A stretch of DNA of 51,165 nucleotides from Deltaproteobacteria bacterium (lineage in GTDB: Bacteria > Myxococcota_A > UBA9160 > JAJDAL01): NCBI GenBank assembly GCA_029261875.1, contig JAJDAL010000003.1, positions 122,815 to 173,979 on the forward strand. The letters are read 5' to 3'. The notes beneath the pieces are model-generated. The model ran no database searches, was not told the origin of the DNA, and was given only the letters and a program-made list of their open reading frames with translations. How positions within the stretch are numbered: the first letter of the stretch is position 1; each line of letters begins with the position of its first letter. This document shows, in pieces, positions 16,690 through 24,051 of this stretch. Position numbers and translations under genes: made by a program.

Positions 16690-18525
16690 TCAGTCGGACT
16701 TGGCCTTGAACAGGCCGGTATCGTTCTTCTTGGCATCGCTGAAGTTGGCACTCCAGCAAGCCTCGTCGGAGATCAACTGGACCGTGACGGTCTGGTTCTT
16801 CGCGAGGGGCAGCATGGGAAGCGGCGCATCCGCTCCCTTGGCGACCAGCGTTACCCCGGCTTTTCCGTCACTACCGGGCTTCAGCATGGCCTTTTGCAGG
16901 CCTGATGCGGTCAGATCCGAATCCTTGTAGTTGAAGCTCGACTTGGTCTTCTTCCAGTTCCCGTTGGCGGGGAAGTGGGTCTCGGCCACCAAGGTGGGGG
17001 ATCCACCGACCGCTTCGTAGACACACAGGTCGTAACCGCTGTCGTCGGTCGGATCGCCAAAGTCGCTCCAGGTCGTCGCGTCGCCCTTCTTCCAGGTCCA
17101 GACCATCTTGTTCTTGTTCGGATTCGCGTGCTTCTTGAAGAGGATCGCGGAACCCTTGGCCTGGGTGGGCATGTAGCAGCCCTGGTACGGTGCGACACTG
17201 CCCGAGCAGACGCCCGCGCTGCAGACATCCGCCGACGTGCATGCGGCGCCGTCGTTGCAGCTCGTCCCGTCGGCGACCGTGCTTCCCATGCAGGTACCCG
17301 ACTGGCAGGTATCGCCGGTGGTGCACTCGTTTCCGTCGTTGCACGCCATTCCTTCGTTCTCGGGCGTACAACCCAGGGAGAACATCGTGGCGGTCAGCTG
17401 GTAATCCGCGGTGCCTTCCCAGCGCGACACCTTCACGAACCAGGTTCCCGGGGTCGGGTTCTCGAATTCGCAGTAGCCGAGCTGGCTGAGGCTTTGGTCG
17501 ACGCAATCGGCATCGTTGGCGCTCTCGGGCTCACTGCCGAACTTCACCAACACGTCGAAATCGGCGTAGACTTTTCCGGTCGGGCCATCGACGAAGGTTT
17601 CCGCACCGTTCATCGAGATCGCGAGTTTGGCAAGTCCGCTGCGGACTTCGATCGCGTAGGTATCGTCGAGATTGCTCGGGGAGAGTTCGGCCACGAAACG
17701 CTCGGTTTCGGTCTGGAAATCGTCGACCTGGGAAATGGTGCCGCAATAGGGGTTGTCGAGATCGACACCGCCTTCTGCGAGGATGAAATTGCGGACCGCG
17801 GGCTCGTAGATGTCCACGTCATAGCTGGAATCGTTGGCGAGGCAGGTGGGGTTGTCGCCACCGGACGTCACGCCCGCGACAACATCGCCCGTGCCGTCGT
17901 TCCAGAAGAGCGGGCCTCCGGAATCGCCTTTGCAGGTGTTGGAGTCCTCACCCGGTGCACCCGGATCCGTGTAGTTCCAGCAGATGCTGCCGGCTTCACA
18001 GCTGGAAGTCTGCACCTGGCCGTAGCGCTTGATCCCGAAGTCCGAGTTGTTGCCGCCGGTGTTGCCGTATCCCACGATCGTGCCCGTCGAACCCACGGGC
18101 ATCGACTTCTTGGTGTTGATCCGCGAAGGCGTAATGCCCTCGACCGGCTGGGCGAGCTTCATGACCGCGACGTCGTAGTCGGGATGAATCGCGATCTCGG
18201 AAACGTCCATGAAACCCGCGTGCTGGAAATAGATCGAGTAGTCGGCGGGGTTCGCGCTCCAGATGCAGTGGGCGGCCGTGAGGACGGTCTCGCACCCGAT
18301 CAGCGTTCCGGTACACGCGACGTGGCGCGTATTGGGATCTCCCGGCGACAGAATGGCGGCGACGGTCGGGTGGCTGCTCGGCAGACCGTTGACGATCTGA
18401 GGGGTCGGCAGACCGTTGACGATTCGCGCGTGCTTGCCCGCGGCGGCGACGGGCCCGGCGGGGGTCAAACCCAGGGCGATCGCAAAGCACGCGAAGGTGA
18501 TGATCTGGAGGTTTCGAAAGTTCAT
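16690..18525 (-). CDS. Secreted trypsin-like serine protease with Cys-rich and C-terminal accessory domains
   Basis: 611 residues from the ATG at 18525. Residues 1-29 form a signal peptide. The S1 domain (about 34-260) has VLTAAHCIW (His), YDVAVMKL (Asp) and CKGDSGGPLFW (Ser), so the triad is complete. The activation motif IVNGLP occurs twice, 9 residues apart. A pre-peptidase-like beta domain follows (about 280-390), then Cys-rich repeats (CNDGNECTTGDTCQSGTC and a relative), then a C-terminal domain of about 170 residues with MVWTWKKGDATTWSDFGDP and YDLCVYE that I cannot name. It is monocistronic, with its own terminator. Likely an extracellular or outer-surface endopeptidase; Asp at the S1 base is suggested by trypsin-like CKGDSGGP context. 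Confidence 0.9.
   Translation of the reverse strand: MNFRNLQIITFACFAIALGLTPAGPVAAAGKHARIVNGLPTPQIVNGLPSSHPTVAAILSPGDPNTRHVACTGTLIGCETVLTAAHCIWSANPADYSIYFQHAGFMDVSEIAIHPDYDVAVMKLAQPVEGITPSRINTKKSMPVGSTGTIVGYGNTGGNNSDFGIKRYGQVQTSSCEAGSICWNYTDPGAPGEDSNTCKGDSGGPLFWNDGTGDVVAGVTSGGDNPTCLANDSSYDVDIYEPAVRNFILAEGGVDLDNPYCGTISQVDDFQTETERFVAELSPSNLDDTYAIEVRSGLAKLAISMNGAETFVDGPTGKVYADFDVLVKFGSEPESANDADCVDQSLSQLGYCEFENPTPGTWFVKVSRWEGTADYQLTATMFSLGCTPENEGMACNDGNECTTGDTCQSGTCMGSTVADGTSCNDGAACTSADVCSAGVCSGSVAPYQGCYMPTQAKGSAILFKKHANPNKNKMVWTWKKGDATTWSDFGDPTDDSGYDLCVYEAVGGSPTLVAETHFPANGNWKKTKSSFNYKDSDLTASGLQKAMLKPGSDGKAGVTLVAKGADAPLPMLPLAKNQTVTVQLISDEACWSANFSDAKKNDTGLFKAKSD
18378..18423 (-). repeat. Direct repeat of 19 bp inside the protease gene
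   Basis: The 19-nt unit at 18378-18396 recurs at 18405-18423 with a 27-nt period, equal to 9 codons. It duplicates the IVNGLP activation motif at the start of the mature protease. The frame is kept. Confidence 0.85.
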
Positions 18526-18733
18526 GTGGTGGTTCTCCGTATGGGGCGACCGCTTACAAAGCAACGTGCGTGCCGAACCCCCACGATGTGTGACCGAAAA
18601 AATGTTGTTTTCTGGAAACCTGAGTCGTTCGGCGGGATAGGGGAACGTGTTGCGTATGCGTGAATGGGGGTGTTGCGCGTGGGCGAGCGAAAAAGCCGGG
18701 TCGTTGTCTGCGAAGAGGGGAAGTGTGGGGTGT

Positions 18734-18756
18734 GGGGTGGAAGTGTTCTCCACCCC
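18734..18756 (-). terminator. Possible terminator after the sigma/kinase operon
   Basis: Perfect 8-bp stem GGGGTGGA/TCCACCCC with a 7-nt loop, about 30 nt after the last stop of the operon. The sequence after it on the minus strand is C/T-rich but has no real T-run, so it may act weakly or with Rho. The rest of the 18526-18786 gap shows no gene. Confidence 0.45.
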
Positions 18757-18786
18757 TGGAAGAAAATTGCGGTGTTGCGAGGCGAG

Positions 18787-19875
18787 CTAACCCGCGAAGG
18801 GGAGTCCCGGGCGGTTGTCGCCGCCGCGAATGCGCAGTAGGCCGTCGATTGCGACCAGGCGGTCCTGGAAGGGAGTGAGGAAGGGCGAGGTCGCGTCGCG
18901 AAAGGTCCAGGAGAATCGACCGCCCGCAATCCCCGCGACGTTGTTTCGACCGGCTGTGAGGTCGATCTGCCAGCCCTCCGCCGTGCGCTGGAATAGATAA
19001 GGAGCGATGAAGGGATCACTCACGCTGTAGAGGATGGCGTGGTCTCCCGCTTCGACGATCTCGAAACGCTGGGCGTATTCGACGACGAAGATTCGATCCA
19101 GGTAGGCGGGCGTCATGGGCCACTCGGCGAGATAAGCCCGTGAGTCCGGCGTGAAGAGCGCGGAGTCGGCCTCGAACACACCCCTCCCCAACCAGGCGAG
19201 GAAGCGGCGGTAGGTCGTTTCGACGTCCTGGCCGGGGGCGAAGGACGCTTGCGGCGAATTCGCGTCCGGCGCGGGGAAAGCGGTCAGACTCTCGCGTCCG
19301 AGCGGCGAAGCACCGGTCGCGCCTGCACCGCCGGCGGGGTAGCGCGCGCGGCGCAACATGGCGATGGCCTGGGGGTCGAAGGCGCCGCCGAGTTGGGCCG
19401 AGCGAAGCCGATCGGTCAGCAGGCGGATTGCCAGGGAAAAGGCGTGGGCGGGTTCTCCCGCGTCGAAGAGATAGCGCGCGTGATCGTCGATCAGGTAACC
19501 CACCAGCGCGTCGGGTAGCTGTCCTTCGAGCGCGTAGCTGATTTCGATCCGTAGACGCTCGGCGGTGGTGTCGTAGACGAACAGGATTCCCCGCTGGTCG
19601 GGCGCATCGGCACCGACCGCGAGTCGCTTGAAACGCTCGACCGCGACGGTATTGAGATTCGCTTCCGCGGGGAAGGCTTCGAAGAGCGCTTGGGCGTCGA
19701 TCCCGAATTGTCGGAAGAAGAGGTCGAGTTGCGCTTCCAAGCCGGCGGTTTCTTCGGAGGTCATCAAAGCGACGCGATCGTGGATGCGCAGCGGCGTCGA
19801 CGGGTCGTTCACGTGCGCGCAAGACACGGCGGAAACCAGGAGCAGAAGCGCGAGCAGGATCCGGCGCAGCGTCAA
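18787..19875 (-). CDS. TPM-domain (LemA-associated) lipoprotein-like protein
   Basis: 362 residues from a TTG at 19875 that overlaps the kinase stop (TTGA); the open frame upstream is a shadow of the kinase gene. The N-terminus LTLRRILLALLLLVSAVSC looks like a lipoprotein signal, although the lipobox (AVSC) is not ideal. Residues 35-170 match a TPM domain (GILFVYDTTAERLRIEISYALEGQ cut short here as the core YALEGQLPDALVGYLIDD). The C-terminal 180 residues are unassigned. TPM proteins commonly sit beside LemA proteins; here LemA is fused to the upstream kinase. It is probably periplasmic. Role inferred only from context. Confidence 0.8.
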   Translation of the reverse strand: MTLRRILLALLLLVSAVSCAHVNDPSTPLRIHDRVALMTSEETAGLEAQLDLFFRQFGIDAQALFEAFPAEANLNTVAVERFKRLAVGADAPDQRGILFVYDTTAERLRIEISYALEGQLPDALVGYLIDDHARYLFDAGEPAHAFSLAIRLLTDRLRSAQLGGAFDPQAIAMLRRARYPAGGAGATGASPLGRESLTAFPAPDANSPQASFAPGQDVETTYRRFLAWLGRGVFEADSALFTPDSRAYLAEWPMTPAYLDRIFVVEYAQRFEIVEAGDHAILYSVSDPFIAPYLFQRTAEGWQIDLTAGRNNVAGIAGGRFSWTFRDATSPFLTPFQDRLVAIDGLLRIRGGDNRPGLPFAG

Positions 19876-21380
19876 AGCAGCGCGCCCAGCTTGGCGGTCG
19901 CGTTTTCCGCCGTCGAAATGAAGTTGCGTTCCGCGAGCTTTCCGGCCACCAGGCGCCAGGGGAATTGCTGGAGTCGCTGATTCAGAAAACCCACCGCTTC
20001 GTTGTAGCGGGCGCGTTCGATGGCAATCCGATTCTTGGTGCCCGAGATCTCGTGAACCAGATCGCGGTAGCGTCGGTCCCGTTCCAGGTCGGGGGCCGCG
20101 TTGGCGAGGTTCAGCGACTGGGCGAGCACGTCGTCCACCGCCTGGGCGGCTTGCGGGTCCAGCCCTCCGTTCTCGCTGTAGAGACGTTCGGCTTCCGCGG
20201 CGACACGCTCGGCGTCGCGGACCTGGTGCGAGTATCGGCTCGCCACGCGAACGAGCTCCGGGAGGAGTTCGCGTTGGCGTTGAAGTTGGTTCTCGACCTG
20301 CTTCCACTGGGTCTCCGCCGTCACCTCGAGGGCAACGAGTTGGTTGTGGAGATGGAATCCGAATCCGCCGACGAGCAGCCCGAGGAGGACCGGGCCCAGC
20401 AAGGCGATCCGCTGGACTCCGCGGCGTCGCACGGTCCGGCGCCGCCAGGAAAGGGTGGGGAGGGAGAAGGAGCGCGCGCTGGCCTCGCGCTCCGCCAACG
20501 CCTGCAGCTCGACGGCGACCTCCGCGGCGGAGTTCGGTCGATCTTCCGGGCACTTGGCGAGAAGTCTCTCGACCAGTCGTTGAACTTCGGTCGGCAGCTT
20601 GTCGAGGCCTTCGGGCTCTTCGAACAGGACGCGCTGGAAATGGGCCTCGATCCGCTCGGCGCGGAAGGGCTCTTTGCCGCTCAGCATGCGGACGATCATC
20701 ACGCCGAGGGCGAACAGGTCCGTGGCTTCGCTGACTTCGCCGCCGCGCAACTGTTCCGGAGCCAGGTAGTGGGGGCTGCCGAGGATCTTGCCGGCCTCGG
20801 TGGCGTGCGAAGTTTCCTCACGCAGGTGAACCAGACCGAAGTCCGCGACCTTCGGGTCGCCTTCCGGCGTGATCAGGACGTTCGACGGTTTCAAGTCCCG
20901 GTGGACGAGTCCGCGGCTGTGGGCTGCGTCGAGTCCGCGCGCGATGGCTGCGGCGATGCGCAACCCCTCGCTGGACGAGAGCTGGCGTTGGTTGCGCAGC
21001 TTCTGATCGAGGGATTCACCGTCGATCTTCTCCATCACGTAATAGGCCTGCACGCCTTCGGGTTCGTCCGAAACGCCCGCGTCGAGTACAGCGGCGACGT
21101 TCGCGTGGAAGAAGCGTCCGGCTGCGCGTTGTTCGCGTTCGAAGCGGCGCATGAGTTCGCCGCGATCCGTCGTGTTCTCGAAGCGGTCGCCGTGAATGAC
21201 CTTGATGGCGACCGAGCGCTCGAGGAGCGGGTCGAAGGCGTCGTAGACAATCCCCATTCCACCACGGCCGAGCTCCCCGCGGATCTCATAGCGTCCGATG
21301 GCGGGAGGCAGCGTGGCGTACTCGGCAAGGGTCTGGCGCCGAATCGCGTCGAACTGATCGACGCTAAGCGGTGTGGCCAT
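19872..21380 (-). CDS. Serine/threonine protein kinase fused to a transmembrane span and a LemA domain
   Basis: 502 residues. The kinase domain (31-290) is complete: glycine loop GRGGMG (38-43), Lys60 in AIK, HRDLKPSN with Asp162, DFG at 180-182 and APE at 207-209. A basic stretch precedes one transmembrane span at about 323-341. Residues 345-490 look like LemA: VTAETQWKQVENQLQRQREL, RDLVHEISGTKNRIAIERAR and YNEAVGFLNQRLQQFPW. LemA is usually a separate anchored protein, so this fusion is unusual. It would place LemA in the periplasm and the kinase in the cytoplasm, a receptor-like layout. Its start overlaps the ECF sigma gene by 17 nt. Confidence 0.9.
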   Translation of the reverse strand: MATPLSVDQFDAIRRQTLAEYATLPPAIGRYEIRGELGRGGMGIVYDAFDPLLERSVAIKVIHGDRFENTTDRGELMRRFEREQRAAGRFFHANVAAVLDAGVSDEPEGVQAYYVMEKIDGESLDQKLRNQRQLSSSEGLRIAAAIARGLDAAHSRGLVHRDLKPSNVLITPEGDPKVADFGLVHLREETSHATEAGKILGSPHYLAPEQLRGGEVSEATDLFALGVMIVRMLSGKEPFRAERIEAHFQRVLFEEPEGLDKLPTEVQRLVERLLAKCPEDRPNSAAEVAVELQALAEREASARSFSLPTLSWRRRTVRRRGVQRIALLGPVLLGLLVGGFGFHLHNQLVALEVTAETQWKQVENQLQRQRELLPELVRVASRYSHQVRDAERVAAEAERLYSENGGLDPQAAQAVDDVLAQSLNLANAAPDLERDRRYRDLVHEISGTKNRIAIERARYNEAVGFLNQRLQQFPWRLVAGKLAERNFISTAENATAKLGALL

Positions 21381-21990
21381 GGAGTACTGCCTCGGGGACG
21401 GCGCGTCGGAGGAGGGAAGCGCGCCAGCTTTCGATTCTCGAATGGCGAGGGGAACTGACGTCTTCGGTTTGCAACTCGGCTTCGAGGGCCCGCGTGGCCC
21501 GTTGCAGGCGTTTGCGGCTGGCGGCGGGACCGATCTCCAGGATCTCCGCGATCTCCTCGTGGGAAAGTCCGTCGATGCGGTGAAGCTCGAGTACGACGGC
21601 CTGGTCGTCGGGCAACCGCTCGAGGGCCGCGACCATCTGTCGGCGTTCGTCGCGCGAGAGCGCCAGGGTCTCGGGGCCCGGTGCGGTGTCGGTGAACTCG
21701 ATGAAGGTCTGTGCGTCCATGCGACCGCGGTTGCGTTCCATCAACGTGAAGCGGGCGACGGAGTACAACCACGTTCGCGCGCTGGAGTCGCCGCGGAAGC
21801 GACAGGCGCCCCGCATGGCGCGAACGAACACTTCCTGGAGCACGTCCTGGGCGTCTTCGGGACCGACCCGACGCGCGAGGAAGCCGAAGACTTCCGGCGC
21901 AAACCGATTGAAGAGTTCTTCCGCTGCGGTTGCATCGCGATCCGCGATCCGGCGAATCAATTCGAAATCCAAGCGTCTGGCTTCGTTCAT
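21364..21990 (-). CDS. ECF-type RNA polymerase sigma factor
   Basis: 208 residues from the ATG at 21990 (GGGGG upstream, overlap with the lipoprotein stop). Region 2 has EELFNRFAPEVFGFLARRVG, EDAQDVLQEVFVRAM and RTWLYSVARFTLMERNR. Region 4 has ALERLPDDQAVVLELHRIDG and LSHEEIAEILEIGPAASRKR. Both regions are intact, and no long C-terminal extension is present. No classical anti-sigma factor is next to it; the kinase fusion follows directly and could control its activity. Target promoters are unknown. Confidence 0.9.
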   Translation of the reverse strand: MNEARRLDFELIRRIADRDATAAEELFNRFAPEVFGFLARRVGPEDAQDVLQEVFVRAMRGACRFRGDSSARTWLYSVARFTLMERNRGRMDAQTFIEFTDTAPGPETLALSRDERRQMVAALERLPDDQAVVLELHRIDGLSHEEIAEILEIGPAASRKRLQRATRALEAELQTEDVSSPRHSRIESWRASLLRRAVPEAVLHGHTA

Positions 21991-23843
21991 GCGGCCCCCG
22001 TGAGACGCGCGCTGAGCGCGTTCAGGATGGAAATCATGTGTTCGACGACCTGGCACAACTGTTCGACGGCCGTGATCATCGAAGGAGAAACCGATTCGAA
22101 ACGCGAACCGCTTCCCGAAGGCAGAAGCTTCGGCCGGTCGGCGTGCAACATGCGGGTCGTACCCGAGTTCGCGTTCGCAACGTTCAGCACCAGCGGAGTC
22201 GGCGGCTCGGTCGCCGAAGCTGCGCTGTCGGCCGGCGGAACGGAAAATCCAAAACCTGCGTCGTGTGAGACGGCGGTGGGGCGGGGCGCTGCCGGAGTTT
22301 CGACGGCCGCAACGACGGTCGGTGCGTCCTCGGAGGACCCGAACCAGCGCGCGATCATTCCCGCGACCTCGCTGAGGTTCTGCGCGATCGAATTCGAGGA
22401 TTCGGAGGCCGGGCTTTCTTTGGCCCGGGCGATCGAATCGTCCGGCGAGGACGCGACGTCCTGGTTTCCCGCGACCGTCCCGGTCTCATGGGAACGTTCC
22501 GTCGACGCGAGGTCATCGATATTCTGGATCTCTGGCTCCGCAACGCGTGATTCTGCGGGTTGTTGGGCTTCGGTCTTCGGTGTCGCGGATTCGATTTCTC
22601 GATTTTTTGCGGCGACCTGCTCGCGCGCGGGTTCCGGAGTGCGCTCGGGCGCGTTCCCGAACTCGGGCCCCGCTTCGAACGGCTCGCCCAGGATGTCGGC
22701 GACTTCGCGCTGGAAATCCGGCGTCGGCGGGGAGGGATCCGCCGGTCGATCGACGTACTCGGGCGCCGCTACGGGAGCGGGCTCGGGGGCGGCCGGCGCG
22801 CGATCGCGCGGGGCGGTGTACTCGGGCTCCGGGATCCGGTCGGCTACCGGCTCGAATTCGTTCGGCGCGAAAGGCTCGTAGGGATCCGGATCCGCGGGCG
22901 CGAGCGCGTAGGGGTCGGGTTCGAACGGCTTCGGCTCGAAGGGGGAGACCACTTCGGGTTCGTAGGGGTCCGTGTCCGGGGGGAAGAAGTCCGTCGGCTC
23001 GTTGCCCGCGAAGGGGTCGGAGAGATCGACCGGGTCGAGGGACACGGGGTCGGTCCCGAGCCCGGGGTCCACGGGCTCTGCCGCTTCGGGTTCGACGGGA
23101 CCGGTGTTGACCGCGCTGCGCGCACCTTCCGGAGAAAGCGGGGCGCCGAGGTCGAGACGCGGATCGCGCACACCGCTGTCCCACACCAAACCCATGGACC
23201 CGCGCCACGGCTTCTTCTGGGCGTCGGGGAGCAGCGTGGGGAGATCCGAGTGTCGGAACAACGCGTTGTATCGGAGGCTGCCGCGAATGCGACCGAGATT
23301 GGGAATGCCCGTGTATTCGAAATCGAGGGCCAGGCGTTGAATACGGCCATCCGCGCCACGCTTTATTTCGGTGAGCCGAAACGCGCCGGATACGCATTCG
23401 TTGGGTTCGTCGGGATCGAGCACCAGGAAGAAACCCTTGGGCGTCGTGGGAATCTCGCGAAGATTGACGACGGTCGTCGTCGTCGGCGGCGGCGCGAGTT
23501 CACATTTCCGATCGACGTAGGTGCGGTTGAGTTTGAGCTGCTTGGGTTTTCCGGGCTGAATGTGGATGAACGCACTTTCGGGTATCGGGCCTCGCCCCGG
23601 ACGCTGTACGAGAAATACGACTTCGTTGTCGTAGAACGCGGCGATCTCGCCGAAAAAGCCCTGGTCCGGAGTGAACGTCGCTTGGGAGCCTTCGTCATCG
23701 AAACGGAGCTTCAGGTACGTCGGGCCGAGGTCCTCCTGGCCTTGGGGCACGGGAAGTTCGTCACATCCGGCGGCGAGGATCACTATCAGGAGGAGCCCCG
23801 CTGCGTTCCGGATTTGTGATGTCGTTCGGTGGTTGGCCATCAT
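21987..23843 (-). CDS. Large lipoprotein with acidic proline-rich central region
   Basis: 618 residues from the ATG at 23843 (AGGG upstream); in-frame ATGs at 23864 and 23840 are possible, and the sequence MANHR is repeated around them. The lipobox is LLIVILAAGC with Asp-Glu following. Residues 25-200 look like a folded beta-type domain. Residues about 240-420 are low complexity, built from Asp, Pro, Glu, Tyr and Phe (DPYEP, FEPDPYA, DPYEPFAP). The rest is Ala/Pro/Glu/Ser-rich up to a short helical C-terminus. No known domain recognised. It heads the sigma-kinase-TPM operon and overlaps the sigma gene by 4 nt, so it may be the envelope sensor; that is inference. Confidence 0.82.
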   Translation of the reverse strand: MMANHRTTSQIRNAAGLLLIVILAAGCDELPVPQGQEDLGPTYLKLRFDDEGSQATFTPDQGFFGEIAAFYDNEVVFLVQRPGRGPIPESAFIHIQPGKPKQLKLNRTYVDRKCELAPPPTTTTVVNLREIPTTPKGFFLVLDPDEPNECVSGAFRLTEIKRGADGRIQRLALDFEYTGIPNLGRIRGSLRYNALFRHSDLPTLLPDAQKKPWRGSMGLVWDSGVRDPRLDLGAPLSPEGARSAVNTGPVEPEAAEPVDPGLGTDPVSLDPVDLSDPFAGNEPTDFFPPDTDPYEPEVVSPFEPKPFEPDPYALAPADPDPYEPFAPNEFEPVADRIPEPEYTAPRDRAPAAPEPAPVAAPEYVDRPADPSPPTPDFQREVADILGEPFEAGPEFGNAPERTPEPAREQVAAKNREIESATPKTEAQQPAESRVAEPEIQNIDDLASTERSHETGTVAGNQDVASSPDDSIARAKESPASESSNSIAQNLSEVAGMIARWFGSSEDAPTVVAAVETPAAPRPTAVSHDAGFGFSVPPADSAASATEPPTPLVLNVANANSGTTRMLHADRPKLLPSGSGSRFESVSPSMITAVEQLCQVVEHMISILNALSARLTGAA

Positions 23844-23996
23844 TTGCACCCTGTGGTTCGCCATGGGGTAATGCAAAGCCAGTGCCCGAACGGGCGAATG
23901 TGCAGAACGGTCGCTTAGGGGTCGGATTTCGCGAGGATTGGGTGTCGTGGCCCCGGCAGGACAGCCGCCTCCGGTCCACGCAAGTTCCTCCGCTCA

Positions 23997-24012
23997 GGGA
24001 AGTAAACTTCCC
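23997..24012. other. Short hairpin in the gap between regulator and lipoprotein genes
   Basis: GGGAAG-TAAA-CTTCCC, a perfect 6-bp stem about 40 nt after the stop of the ATPase regulator, followed on the plus strand by CTTTTC. The T-run is on the wrong side for the minus-strand gene that ends here, so a terminator role is doubtful. The gap 23844-24051 must also hold the promoter of the lipoprotein-sigma operon, but I see no convincing boxes. Confidence 0.35.
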
Positions 24013-24051
24013 CTTTTCGGCCGACTGCGAAAGAAATTGCGCAGCCCGGAA

